From Diatrype stigma (lineage: Eukaryota; Ascomycota; Sordariomycetes; Xylariales; Diatrypaceae): DNA of 64,000 nucleotides. The stretch's first letter is position 1. Each line of letters starts with the position of its first letter. The stretch is from the NCBI GenBank assembly GCA_022225965.2, contig JAKJXP020000009.1:124001-188000 (forward strand). The letters run 5' to 3'. The translations under genes and the position numbers were made by a program. Below, one piece after another: positions 37,284-49,348 of this stretch. The notes beneath the pieces were generated by a model, which saw only the letters and a program-made list of their open reading frames with translations, made no database searches and had not been told where the DNA came from.

Positions 37284-39955
37284 CTACATCTCCATCTGAT
37301 CTTGATTGATGAAGTCCTGGAAGATGGCCAAGCTATCAAATTGCTTAGCCATATTCTCAGCCATGGCCTCGACTGGGTCTTGGAGAGCCAGCGTCAGGTC
37401 TACCATGAAAGTGGCGCGGATCTCGTCCTCCATGCTTTTCTTGATGTGGTCTAGCCCTTGCTCCTTGAGGTCGTCTTTGATCTTCCGGGCCTCGGTTGCC
37501 GTCATGTCCGTGTCTCGCAGGGTCATCGAGAGCAGACCCTGCGCGATCACCTCGGAGATTCGGTACGGCCGGCTCAGGCTCTCGTAGCCGTATATGCACA
37601 GGAGGAAGTAGACGCGCCACTCGGGGTCGGACGTGTCCTGGAGCACCGCGTTGGCGAGGTATATGAGCCCGCTGTGCCAGAGGATGGAGTAGGTAGATGC
37701 CATGTGGTTTGTGCGATAATCGACGATGAGGCTTTTCAGCTGATTGACTGAGGCGGTATATGCTGCATCGGGACCACTATCCCAGGCCGAGAAGGTCGCC
37801 ATGCGATATTCTCGGCCTGATGAAGGCGACTTGAACCGTCGGAAGATGTCAAGTATGATGCAGTGAAGCCATATGCTGCCCCTCGGTCAGCCTGAAATTG
37901 AGGGCATAAAGACGTGCATGGCCATCTAAAAGGGTCCAACGACACTTTGGGGGTTAGGGGGCATTCTGCCGGTTACGTTTACTTACTGGAATACAGCGAC
38001 ATGATGGGGGCTTTCTTGAGTTCGGACCAGAGCGTGCGGAAGAGCTTCAGCCCAAGCAATAAGCTCGCGAAACTTGTATTCGGCATGAACCATCTTGAGC
38101 TTATCAGGAGGGGTGTCTGGGTCCACGTAGTATAGCCACCTAATTCCTTGGGTGATCTGCCAGAAATGACATAATGCCGGAAATGTGCTTCCAAGAAGAG
38201 CGTCGTGGGGTGATTGGGAATCGTCAGGGAGTTGTCCCACCCCCGTTTTAGCGTACTCATCTCCCGGGACCGGTAGACTTGGAACACAACGAGGGCCATC
38301 TGCCCCTGGCTGGCGGTAAAACATCGAAATAAGCCTAGCTTGTAAGTGATTTGCACCTCTGCCTATGAGAAAATGCCAACTCACATATTCCAGTTGAATA
38401 CCCCCCACGCCGCGTGGCACCTCGCAGTCATGTCATCTTGCGACAGGTTTTTCAGTATATGACCATTCGGTGAATTCTCATATTCGAAGAGGCCAAGTCG
38501 TATGCCCATATTCAAAGCGTCATTTGCGAAGGAGTGGACCACATGATCCTTGCCATGTCCTATGAGGGACAGACTTAGGATCACGGCGCCAGCCATGGCC
38601 AAGTACGAATCATGAGATCTCTGGTCTTGCCATATATCCTCGGCCTTGCGGCAGAATGTTTCAGCCTTCTCAATGGCGCTCTTGTCGAAAGCACTATACA
38701 TTTGCTAGAGCTCGCGTTAGCGAAACATCGAGCTGACTGAGTTTGTATACACCTTCACTTACACACCCCAAATACATCAAGGCATTGAAAAGAAACTTGG
38801 AACAGAATCTCTCCCGCTTTCCCACCAAGTCTCCAACGAAAAGATTGGGACTAAAGAGACCTAGGAGCGGATGATCTGTTTTGATGTATAAGGAGATGGC
38901 CCGCGCGGCAAAGTCACTTGTGACATCAACATCAGTCCAAAAGGAAACGTCCAGATTGGCGAGTCGGTCATCGCAGTAGCCAATCTCCTGCCTAGGCGTG
39001 TTGGCGAATTGGAACTGTCCGATAGCCGAGTTGGCGTCCATCGGGGGAGATTCCTTTGGAAAACCATGCGGAATATCTGTTGCAGTATTCTTTGACATCT
39101 TGGCCCCAGCCCCAGCCCCGGCCCCAGTCCCGGTCCCGGTCCCGACACTAGAGGACAATAAAGTGAGCTCCGTAGCAGTTCTGGTGGGTAGGTGTGGCAA
39201 CTTACCCTTGGTTTTCGGGTTCCGAGTTCCGCCGCACAGAACGGAGGAGATTGCTCTCGGCCAACAAAGACGGAATAATGGGAAGCAAGGGTGGATAAGC
39301 AGCCGGGTTCTTCACTTTAAGCTCGGATTCCAGGGAATCTCGGGCGATAGGGGGTGCTTGCTCGTCTGGGCCGACTTTGGAGTCACAAGAATTGCCGGCC
39401 CTATCTCCTTTGATAATGGACAAGGCAGTGACGGGATCATCGTTGTGCCTCAAGACGCGCAAAAGTTCGAACGCGCGCTTGTCGGGCAACGTCCTGAATA
39501 GGGTCAAGATTTCGACGACTGCTTCAGGCATGGGCACCAGCTTCTCAGCATAGATACAGTTGGACAACCCTCGCTTCCTACAGTTGATGCACCTAGGCCG
39601 CTGTCCATCACACTATAAAAATCGTCAACTGGCGCTCTAGAGCGGGGTGTAAGTGAAGGCAAGGACGGGCTAGGGGAAGGCAGAGTCAGAACTTGAGTTT
39701 GAGTCCGAGCCTGAGTCCGAGCCTGAGTGCGAGTCCGAGCCGGGATCGGGGCGGATAGACGGATACAGGAGCAATAACTATACTTGCCTTGGTCTTGCGA
39801 CGACGGCACTCGTTGCAGGCAACTTTGTTGGCACCATTCTGCTCATCCTGGCGGTCGTTTGGCGGATTCCGCTGGGTGGAAGACGACGACGATGGTTCTC
39901 TTCCTCCCAAAACAGACCCTGCGGGTAGAATAGGGGGGTATTTTCGCGGCTGCAT
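37284..39955 (-). CDS. Zn2Cys6 transcription factor with fungal-specific regulatory domain
   Basis: Six exons on the minus strand: 39788-39955, 39206-39612, 38763-39147, 38385-38704, 37987-38334, 37284-37875; 2,220 coding bases, 739 residues, all phases consistent. The zinc cluster is C47-x2-C50-x6-C57-x6-C64-x2-C67-x7-C75 (CNECRRRKTK joined to CDGQRPRCINC), a DNA-binding binuclear cluster. A Gly/Thr/Ala low-complexity linker follows (start of exon 3), then the middle regulatory domain: LDVSFWTDVD, ALMYLGCQMYSAFDK, ARCHAAWGVFNWN, LISMFYRQPG and WLHCIILDIFRRF, as in NirA/NIT4-type regulators. Intron 1 begins GCAAGT, not GT; only this junction keeps the K-C-D-G cluster in frame. It is divergent from the HET gene. 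Its target genes are unknown; the nearby esterase is one possibility by position only. Confidence 0.88.
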
Positions 39956-40752
39956 AGTCCCGATTCCAGACTGGCAGGGTAAAGCATGTCGTTTCTAGAG
40001 GCATTGGATGTGCGGCTCTCTGGGGGCGAATATGCGCCCAGCGGACTAGAATAATGTAGCCAGGACCGTCAGGGTCCGGCCAGGCCAGATGGATAAGCAC
40101 GCGAGATGGGAATGGATAGACGGCAGATAGACGGGGATGGACGGGCATGGATGGGCATGGACGGGCATGCCTGGCTATGATTGGAGGAATGTGCCGGAGC
40201 TGGTTCCTTACAGAGCTACAGGAACACAGGAACACAGGAATACACGTATACCCACCTACATACATACCTACCCATTAGTACTACATGTAGGTATGTATCG
40301 TGTATCCCACGGTCCGTTCACGGTGTATGGTGCGGTGAGTGCCTTCATACCAGTAGGTACCTGTAGGTATGTATGTAGATGTTATACAGCGGTGGAGGTG
40401 AAATCTTGCCTCCCGTCGTACCTATAGGCTACATACCTCATCCTGCTCATATATTGCTGCCAAGGCTGCCTACCCCGCTACTCAGTCTTCCAAGGTGGTG
40501 TGCAAATACAGAAGAACTGACGGGCACAGCATGATGTAGGCAGTAGGTATGTATGTAGGTGGCAAGGTATGTACTTTCCATATGCCCGCCCAATCGGCCT
40601 GCCACGAGGCAGCTGCGAGGTTACCTACTACCTACATACATACTTACACACTCACATACTTACATACGTACTACTGAGTATCCATGGATCCATCATGGAT
40701 GTTAGTTAGTGCAACTCCCACCTACATTGCCTCCATCCATGTGTGTGCCCGG

Positions 40753-40798
<46 letters not shown>

Positions 40799-41948
40799 TG
40801 CATCATGGATGTACGCGGATATAACCTCAGAAGTGACTGACTTCCCAATTATGTACAGCCTAGGCCAGGCCCCCAGCAGTTCCACAGCCCACGCGGATCG
40901 GCGGGCTTCGCTAGGAGATGTGGACGGGCACTACGGGACCGATCGTCGGTAGGGTGGGTTCCGAGCCTTCAGCAGCATCGCGGCGACGTGACAGCGTGAC
41001 AACGTGCCAGCGTGGGCGTCTGGTCTGGGTGTCTAATTGCCTGGCAGCCTGGGTGTGTTATCTCGGCTACCCCACCGAGTTTGCCCACTCAGAAGCAGCC
41101 GGGAGTAACACAAGAAGACAGCCTCTACGGATCTAGGTAGGTAGTAATACCTGGCAGTGAGACTCGATCATAGGCTTCCATCTAGGTACGTCAGCTTCAT
41201 TGTTGCTTGCGTTGCCATTTCTATCACTAACTACCTACCAAACTATAGTATCACTGTAGTATCACTATAGACTAGTACCTGAGTCCTGATTCTCACTCGT
41301 CAGCCAGTGGTTTTTGTCCGAGCAGACTCATTGTCCCACGAAGGGGATCGGGCCAATCATCGTGGGGTCCTCCCGAAACACCCCAAGAGCGCATCCTTCC
41401 CCATTTTACGATTGAAGGGGCTATACGCCCACCCGAGTATCCTCCCGGGGAAACCACTCAAAGTCCTCAGGCACTGCGTCGTTGTCCATCGAACATACAC
41501 TTCAGCATATGACGCCTAGCATAAAAGAGGTCCTCACTAAAATCTATGGAATGCTTTTCTTTATCCCGCCGAGATTGTCTAATAATGCCCATGCTGCTCC
41601 AATCAAGGTGTCACACGTAGCGGTCCTGATGGGCGTCGGCGAAAGCCCAACTTTCCCTCTGACTACATTTGTGTAGCGGTTGAAATTTCGATTTTTGTGT
41701 GCTTTGTGTGTTTCTAAGTGAGTAGCAACACCTCATGAAGAAAGTAATCTGCTTCGATGTGTTCCCATCGTTTGATCAATGTTGCTACACACTGCCGGGC
41801 CAGCCATGTACGATTAGGATCTTAGGGCAGAACCCATGTCTGCTTTTGTAGCCTCTCTTTGAATACCCCTTTACCCCTTTCCTGCTTCACCTCGGAGTCC
41901 TGATCTATTTGTATGAGAATTGGAGCTTCCGGGCACGCTCTTGTCGCC
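39956..41948. other. 2-kb divergent intergenic region between the regulator and the HET gene
   Basis: It holds the two promoters. Rich in short repeats: GGTAGGTATGTA/ACCTACCTACAT-type motifs (40240-40700, 41130-41280), GGGCATGGAT-type repeats at 40125-40170, and a perfect hexanucleotide array at 40751-40798. Short open frames at 41307-41676 show no domain and no splice partner, so no gene is called. Confidence 0.5.
40751..40798 (+). repeat. Hexanucleotide microsatellite (GGCATG)8
   Basis: Eight perfect copies in the spacer between the regulator and the HET gene; likely length-variable between strains. Confidence 0.95.
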
Positions 41949-44294
41949 ATGGATGGGGATAAATACTTTAGAGAGGACAGGTCCGAAAGCGAGGAAGACT
42001 ACGAGTTGACCAAAGCAGAAGTTGTGCTTCACCCCGAGGGAGATCTCCGGAACTCCGTCGAAAGCGCAGCGGATGACTTCGTACTAGCCGATAACAAAAA
42101 GGCAAGTTGGTTCATGTATATAGGCATAGCCCTCACAAACCTACCTCTTCACCAAACCCAACATAGCTCATTCTCATCCTTTTTTCTCATGCTTGGTATA
42201 TAGGAAAGAGTAAAGAGGCAGCTCAACATCCGCAAACATGAAAGTGAAAAGCGAGATATCCTCCAGCACGGCGACAGCCGCTGGATCCGCACCGTGGACA
42301 ACGAGTTCGCCCAGGAGTTCCTCGACCGACTCATCGGCTTCGACGACCTCCCTAAGGCGACGTATTCCTCGGCGCTCTGCAAGCGCTGCATGAACGTCCG
42401 CCTCGGCACGTCGATCAGCCTGCAGAGCCTGCGCAGGAAGCTGAGCCCCTGCCTCATCTGCCGGCTGACGCCTCGCCTCTCCCAGGCCGTGGCCGACAGG
42501 GTCCAGTTTCTCAAGGCCCCGTCGCTGCGCATCTGCTCCTCCCCCAAGGCCAAGAGCGCGCACCCCGACATCCAGATCGGGTTCCCGGTCCTCTTGGCAC
42601 CGGACAGCCCAATCCGGTTTGACCTGTTCCGCGAGTGGCTCCGGGTTTGCGACCAGGGCCACGCTGCATGCAACCATCGCGGGAGCACGACCGACCTCCC
42701 AACCAGGGTCATCGATGTTGGGGGAGGGGGAGGGGGAGGAGGAGGAGGTGGTGGTGGTAGTGGTGATGATGGTGATGGTGACGACGGAAACGACATCGTT
42801 CATCTCTCGACTTTCAGCCAGGACGACAGGGAAAACTACCGGACGGACTACATCGCCCTGTCGCACTGTTGGGGCAAGCTATCCGAAGAGCAAACCCGCG
42901 CATTTTGCACGTCGAGCGAGAACATCGAGGAGAGGTTCGAGCAGGGCCTCGACGTGGCCTCGCTGCCGGCGACGTTCCGCGACGCCATCACCCTCACGCG
43001 GCGGCTCGGGAAGCGCTACCTCTGGATCGACGCGCTCTGCATCGTGCAGCACGGCGACGACGGGGCCGACTGGCGGCGTGAGGTCCGCAAGATGGAGGCC
43101 GTCTTCCGGAACGCGTACTGCACCGTCGCGGCGGCGTCGGCGTCGGACCCGACCCAGGGCTTCCTCGGGCGGCGCGCGCCGCCCCCGCAAGAAGAGCGGC
43201 GCCCGGAGCTGCAGTTCATCCGGGTGCAGTCGCCGGCGCACGGCCGCATCTACGTCAGCGCGACGGCGACGGACAGCTTCAGCGAGGACGTCGAGGACGG
43301 GTTCCTGAGCCGGCGCGCCTGGGCCCTGCAGGAGCGGGCGCTGGCGCGGCGCACCATCCACTTCACGGCAAACCAGGCCTACTTCGAGTGCGGCGACGGC
43401 GTGCGCTGCGAGACGCTGACCCGCATGCGGCGCGACAAGGACCGCGACGCCAACGCGCCCTTCCCGCTCGACCCGGACCGGCTGGGAGGCGACCCGTACT
43501 TCCCCGAGTCGCTCGGCCTGCGGACGAGCCAGGAGAAGACCCGGCTCTTCCAGGACCTGTTCGAGACGTACGCACAGCTCGGGATGGCGCGGGCGACGGA
43601 CCGGGCGGCGGCGATCGCGGGGCTCGAGCAGCGCCTGGCCACGGCGTTCCGGACCCGGTGCGCCTACGGCGTCTTCGAGCGCTTCCTGCACCGGAGCCTG
43701 CTGTGGCAGCGGCCCGAGCCCGCCAAGCTGAAGCGGATCCGGTTCCCGGACGCGGGTGCGGACGGCGATGACGACGACGGCGCGGAGGTGCCTTCGTGGT
43801 CGTGGATGGCGTACGACGGGAGGATCAAGTACCTCGACATCGACCCGGAGCGGGTGGAGTGGAGCGAGGACGTCCGGCTGCTGGCGGCCGACGACGACGA
43901 CGGCGGCGGCGGCGGCGGCAAAACCAGAAATGCGCTGCGGGCCCGGGTCCGGCGCTTCAAGAACGTCACCCTCGGGCGCGACGACGACGGCAACTACCTC
44001 ATCATGGATAAGAAGGGGAGGATAACCGCGGGGTGGCTGAGGTACGACGGGAAGCGCCGCCACACGCGGAAACACAAGTGCGTGGTGATCGGGAGGCAAG
44101 ACACCGCGGGACGTGTTCGGCCAGGCCGTTCCACGGCTACTAAGCCTGATAGCAGTCACGTGGAATACTACGTCTTGGTAGTGACGGCAGTCCACTCCAA
44201 CGATCGACGGGCATACAGGAGGGTCGGGGTCGGCTTGGTGCCAGCGGGTTACATCGAATTCCGCGAAGGGGATGTCGAAGAGACCCTCGTTTAA
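41949..44294 (+). CDS. HET-domain (heterokaryon incompatibility) protein
   Basis: Two exons, 41949-42101 and 42204-44294, 747 residues. The start ATG lies in a good context (GTCGCCATGG). The intron 42102-42203 starts GCAAGT and ends TAG; joining AAG to GAA gives an uninterrupted frame, whereas the nearby GT would run into a stop. Residues 110-137 carry C-x2-C ... C-x2-C, as often found before a HET domain. A pure Gly tract at about 224-236 is coded by a GGAGGG-rich repeat (42720-42770) and is followed by an Asp/Gly run. The HET domain (PF06985) starts with YIALSHCWG at 268 and continues with RYLWIDALCIVQ at 322-333 and a DWRREVRKMEAVFRNAYCTV block; the key blocks are intact. HET proteins act in non-self recognition and can trigger cell death after fusion of unlike strains; the partner of this one is unknown. 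Confidence 0.9.
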
Positions 44295-44948
44295 GCGGCA
44301 CGCACTACCCAGAGTCGGGTTCCGTCAGGCGGCTTCCATTATCCGGAAGGCGTGCAACTGTGGGAAATATCTTGTATACAGCGGGCCTCTTGCCCCTCTC
44401 CTTATCAACTGGTTTTCTTCGTACATAGTACTATACCCTACTGTCTCTTTTGTATTTCGCCACTATGTACGCAGCATTAGCATGGATAGGTCGTTATGGA
44501 GTCTGGCTACTTTGCATTTGGTCCGAGGCGGAAAAGAAGAAGAGAAAAATGCATTCGACTATTTTGTGACATGAAGTTGTTCGCAAGAGATCGCCCGTCC
44601 GAAGTGAAGAGAGTGATCAGAACCCACCTGCATTATTAAACACTATGCGGGTAGCGCCCCATGGTTCACCATTCATACAGCCGAGAACGGCTATGTATGT
44701 GCATGTATGTAGTTAGCTCGTGACCTGCTCATCTATTTACGGCTAGCCTAGGAGAAACATATGCCCAGCTTGCCCTGGAATTGATTGCGCTCTGCCAGTA
44801 TCTCTCGACTACATCCTACTGTAGGTGTATAAAAGAGATCCAAGGTCCCTCAGGAGAAGCTCACTCTTACCTTGTTTCGCTTACTACTATCTCCACCCGC
44901 TCCATGTGATGATTGAATAACCCATAGTTGTAAAACATACTTCTAGTC
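44295..44948. other. Intergenic spacer, HET gene to esterase
   Basis: 654 bp of ordinary composition. Holds the 3' end of the HET transcript and the esterase promoter; no other gene seen. Confidence 0.5.
44828..44835 (+). promoter_or_regulatory. Probable TATA box of the esterase gene
   Basis: TATAAAAG, 114 bp before the esterase start codon. Position and sequence fit a fungal TATA element; not otherwise tested. Confidence 0.5.
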
Positions 44949-47435
44949 ATGACACGACCATGGAACCGTGGTCTGAAAGCCGTGGCCATCTTGAACCTTC
45001 TCCTTTCTACGACTATATCAGCGAGGGCAGATCCTGAGGTCAAGGTCCTGAATGGAACGTACGCAGGACTCCACCTGCCCGAGTTCCGGCAAGATGTTTT
45101 CCTAGGCATGCCGTATGCCCAGGACACAGGCGGCCAGAACCGTTTTCGTACACCACAGGCACTGAACGAGTCCTGGGCAGGTACACGCGAAGCAAAACAG
45201 TATGGTCATGCTTGTCCGGATGAGGATGTAGAAGGGGATGCAATCTATGGTATGGGTGAGGGTTGTTTAAGTATTAATGTTGTGCGGCCCGCCGGTCTGA
45301 ATGAAACCCACGACTTACCCGTGATGTTCTGGATTCACGGTGGCAGGTCAGTCATCAACTTTCATTCAGGTCATACCAGGATGACAGGAAAATCCACGCC
45401 ATGGTCGGCGATCCGTCCGAGATACAGCATGACAACCCCTTTTACAGGGTTGCCATATAAATGAATGATACTATTGACATAGGGCTTACCACCACATACT
45501 GCCACAATAACACGGTTAAGGTTGTTAAGGCTCTATCCGGACCAAGGTGTTGCCAGAATTTCGAGCGTCTTTAGGATGTGTGTTGTATGCCATGGGAGGA
45601 CTAGCGACCCCCTTTTTCAACGTCAAAGTAAACCCGATGGTATTCGTTCGTATTACCTTTTTGGGCTCGCTTTTACTTCACGAGGTCTCTAGGCGACCAC
45701 TACTTGAAGACCGCCGCCCACACCTGCCTACTAGGATGCTTGGTTGATGGGTTGCGTTGCTGGATACCCTGGGCCATACCTGTGTTTCAACCTAGAATTG
45801 AAGCTGACCTCGACTTCACCGGTAGCTATCAAGTAGGAACAAGCTCCTTACCATATTACAATCTCAGTTACCTTGTGCAGAGGTCTGTGGAAGTCGGGAA
45901 GCCCGTATTGGGAGTTAGTATCAACTACCGAAAAGGGGCTTGGGGGATGCTATACTCCGTCGAGCTGCAAGTGAGTGGGCAAGAGTGGCACGACCATAGT
46001 AAGCTTACCAATATACTAAGGCTATTTCTATTTCAGGGATCTGGAAACACGAATCTATCGTTAAGAGACATGCGAAAAGGGCTCACATGGGTCCAAGAGA
46101 ACATACACGCGTTTGGCGGAGATCCATCGCGAGTCACTATATGGGGAGAATCTGCTGGTTCATTTGCCGTCGTAGGTATAACTATCCGGGCGCCGGGGAC
46201 TGAGGGGTGAACTAATATATCGTCTGTATAGGGTCAACTGCTGGTGAGCTACGGAGGCCGCACTGATGGATTATTCCACCGTTCCATCCAAGAGAGCGGC
46301 TCGGCGACAACTGTGAGCATGCAAAACCAACATTGAGGATGACGCGCAAGTCAGGTACTAAAGTCATCGCATTGCAGGCTTGGTATAATGGATCAGAATG
46401 GTATCAACCGGCCTACAATGAGATTGTCCAGCAAGTTAACTGCAGCAATGTACCCGATACCTTAGCTTGCCTACGCACTATTAGCTATGACACACTCTAT
46501 CCGTTGATGGCATCTTCCAATTTCCATGGGCCTGGTTTCTATCCCGTTGTTGTAAGTGGCTATTTCTCAGCCGTTCTCATATGCGCCCCCAAGTCCATGA
46601 CCCTAACAAGGTGTACCATGAAAAACACAAGATACTCTCTGACTGACCACAAATAAAGGACGGGGACATAATTCCCAACTATCCCAGCGAACTGCTAGAC
46701 ACTGGCCGCTTCGCTCACGTGCCTCACTTGTACGGCACGAACTCAGACGAGGGTACCGACAACGCGCCGGTGGGCACCATCAACACCGACGAGGATCTCC
46801 GCAGCTACTTGTCCTACGAGACTGGCTTCGGCTTCCCCGACTCGACCGTAGCTCGCATCATGGAGCTGTACCCCGACGATCCCGCGCAGGGCATACCGCT
46901 GGACACGGGCGGCGAGCGCTTCGCGGACAAGGGCTGGCAGTACAAGCGCGTCGCGGCCATCCTCGGCGACGTGTTCTACCACGCCCCGCGGCGGTACGAC
47001 GCGCAGCGGTACGCGACCCACGCCGCCCCTACGTACGTGTACCGGTTCAACACGCGGGGGTTCCAGGGCTCGACGGCGAACGCCTCGTCGTGCGCCAACT
47101 ACAGCGCGAGCTGTCTGCGGCCGGCGTACCAAGGCGTGGCGCACTTCACCGAGACGGCGTTCGTCTTCGCGAACCCGACGTACCTGGGCCCCTGGCCCGA
47201 GTACCGCGCCCTGAGCGATCAGATGAGTGCGCAGTGGGTCCGCTTTGCGTACGATGGTGACCCGAACGACGGGGAGACGTTGCCGGAGTGGCCGAAGTAT
47301 GACAGCCAGGGGGAGGAGGGAGTCAACCTGGTGCTGCAGACGGAGCCGCAGGGCGGTTCCTACGTGGAGCGAGACACTTATCGCCGACCCGGGCGTGAGT
47401 ATCTGACTCAGTGGGCGAGGAGGCGACATGTGTGA
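44949..47435 (+). CDS. Secreted type-B carboxylesterase / lipase (alpha/beta hydrolase)
   Basis: Six exons: 44949-45346, 45826-45970, 46037-46171, 46232-46312, 46378-46551, 46659-47435; 1,710 coding bases, 569 residues, all junctions GT-AG and in phase. The N-terminus has a hydrophobic signal peptide ([17 protein letters not shown]). Family blocks follow: [28 protein letters not shown] (oxyanion hole), INYRKGAWG and [17 protein letters not shown]. The catalytic triad is visible: Ser220 in GESAG, Glu342 in NSDEGTD, His473 in GVAHFTE. Length and layout match PF00135 enzymes, which hydrolyse ester bonds of lipids, phenolics or xenobiotics; the substrate cannot be read from sequence. Intron 1 (45347-45825, 479 nt) is unusually long. 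It follows the HET gene in the same direction with its own promoter. Confidence 0.9.
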
Positions 47436-48631
47436 GGCTATGGGCTTTGAGACACCCCCATCAGCACCATCACCACCAGAGACTCCTATAGTTCTAATGA
47501 GAAGTCCAACGTGGCCATGCTACCAAGATTCTAAGATATAATGATGCAAAGCCCGAGCTTGTTCGTGTTACCGACGTGCTATCGACACACCGGTCATCTC
47601 TTCCGGGCCAAGGATTTCTGTAAGAACTAGGTAGAGACATCGATACTGACTCGCCTAGGCATAATCAACAGGACCTCTCAGAACACAAGACCACCGCGCC
47701 GTGTCGCGGGATGTCCTCGGGGATGAAACGAGGCTTACTTGCCGGACAGGCCGGCACGTATATTGCCGAATATGGCTTGTTCAGTGCCGGAAGGGCCGGA
47801 AATTAAATACACCTCCTACCTTTCATTTGCCACGGGAAGTTATGCCAAACATAGGACGGCGATCTCGACTGATGGGCAGACGTTCGCGATTGAAAGAAAC
47901 ATCCATATCTACAAGTAGTTAGATGACTGTTCATCCAACCTCCCCGTAGCTACATAACTTTCTCGGTATCCCATACCTGACTTATCAGCACGCATATACA
48001 TATCTACCCCATCGAAAAAAGCGCCATTCCGCCATACTGGAACTAGACGAGCGGAAGAGCGCTCGAGACCCCATCGTCCCGCCGTTCGGATCGGTTCACT
48101 CCAACCACCAACCCCAGCCGTCGCCCCAGTAGGCAGTGTCCACACCGCAAACGTGTCTGCTTTCGTGAGGCCGACGGGAAGCCCGCCGCATCGCTAGGGC
48201 TAGGTTAGGCGGTTGCGGGCATGCGGGCGTGCGGGCCTGCGCAGAGATCGCAGGGGGGGCGCGGGAATAGCGTCGCTTATCGGCCCACTTCCTGTATGAA
48301 GCGGTCTGAGCGGTGAGCCTTGAGGTTCGCACCACCCCCAGGTTATTGCCTGATTCGACAATCCAAGAGGAAGGGAGAAAGAGAGAGAACGGTCCGAGCC
48401 AATCGCCCTAGGCCGGACCAACCTCTCTCCCCCTCCCCCTCCTAGTTGGGCTTGGACCCTTCCTCGACGAGCCTATAATAAGGGTCGACCCATCCCCTCG
48501 AGCTCGCAGGAACTCTGCTTGCTCTCTGGAACCACACCACACCACCGAAGCCCACAAACACCACGCACAGCAAAGACTCATGTCTCCAGCGGCTTCGCAG
48601 GTACGGAGCGTTGCCGCTATGTAAAGCAGAC
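47436..48631. other. Intergenic region with promoter of the downstream gene
   Basis: About 1.2 kb, ordinary composition, no gene seen. Near its right end are CT-rich tracts (48421-48445), the TATA-like box TATAATAA (48474-48481) and a 14-codon upstream open reading frame at 48580-48624 that stops 7 bases before the start codon at 48632. Confidence 0.45.
48474..48481 (+). promoter_or_regulatory. TATA-like box before the unknown four-exon gene
   Basis: TATAATAA, downstream of CT-rich tracts common in fungal promoters and about 150 bp before the start codon. Confidence 0.35.
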
Positions 48632-49348
48632 ATGGCCGTGTCACGGGTGGCAGAAGGTCCGAGGCGGGGAGGGGACGACGCCCGCTTCGTCGGGCGTCTC
48701 CTCTTCCTCCTCCTGCTTGTCTATAGCGCGTCCTCCGGGATTAACGAATGTTACGAATTGCTTAACGAGTCACTGTCCGGTTACGTCCCACTTCTCCAGG
48801 AGCCGTTTCTTGCGCCCGCTGCGAGTTATTGGTATCGCTTCTCGAAGGCCCACCACGATGCAGCCTCTATGATGATGATGGAGGCCCCCATAGCCGATTT
48901 TGCATATGGTACGTTACTGCCGACGGGTCCCCGGGCCACTTGTGTGTTGTTAGGTACACGTGCTGACGGAGACGCTTGATAGGTTCGGATGGTCCAGTCG
49001 ATCCTGTGCAGGCTTTTACTGGTAGTTCGGAGTATCCTCACCTGTAAGTGCAATTGGCAGTACCTATCAAGGGGTCAAATGTAGACAGCCTGCTAACTTG
49101 GAGTTGCTAGACTGGATGGCAGCGAGCCGTCTAAGTATCGGGGAGATCCAGACTACCATCAGTCTGCCACCGGGTTGACAAGGTCAGCCGCCATGTCCAC
49201 TATCGATGGAGGCCAACATCGGCACAACATCTTTGCACCTCTGTTCAGTCAGGGTGAGTCTATCCTCCCAGCTCCATCTATCGTTATATATCCTAAACCT
49301 GACTTGTATCCCGCAGGTGCATACGTTCAAGCCAGTAGATCCATATGA
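48632..49348 (+). CDS. Small four-exon gene of unknown function, possibly secreted or membrane-anchored
   Basis: Proposed exons 48632-48908, 48983-49043, 49111-49253, 49317-49348 give a 170-residue protein. Support: every intron has a good donor (GTACGT, GTAAGT, GTGAGT), two have branch-like sites (GCTAAC at 49092, CTAAAC near 49293), and phases 1, 2 and 1 match. The protein has a basic N-terminus and then a strong hydrophobic segment at about 21-33 (VGRLLFLLLLVYS), either a signal peptide with a long n-region or a signal anchor. A middle part with LLNESLSGYVPLLQEPF and a Met tetrad follows, then a Gly/Asp/Ser-rich C-terminal half. Family not recognised. The last exon is the weakest part: it adds only 10 codons, and a longer open frame overlaps it in another phase. 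It lies between the esterase and the J-protein, same direction. No transcript evidence is available, so it could still be a chance structure. Confidence 0.45.

Noticed and set aside
42879..44195. 438-codon open frame on the minus strand opposite the HET gene
   Set aside because: Shadow of a GC-rich codon pattern; Arg/Pro/Val-rich with no domain, while the plus strand carries an intact HET domain.
46743..47429. 228-codon minus-strand frame opposite the last esterase exon
   Set aside because: Antisense shadow; the sense strand holds the esterase catalytic Glu and His blocks.
37284..47435. Secondary-metabolite gene cluster around the regulator and esterase
   Set aside because: No polyketide synthase, NRPS, terpene cyclase, P450 or transporter is present; a regulator and an esterase alone are not enough.
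44949..47435. Esterase as a pseudogene (frame seems broken without splicing)
   Set aside because: Six exons join in phase and keep the full catalytic triad, so the gene is intact.
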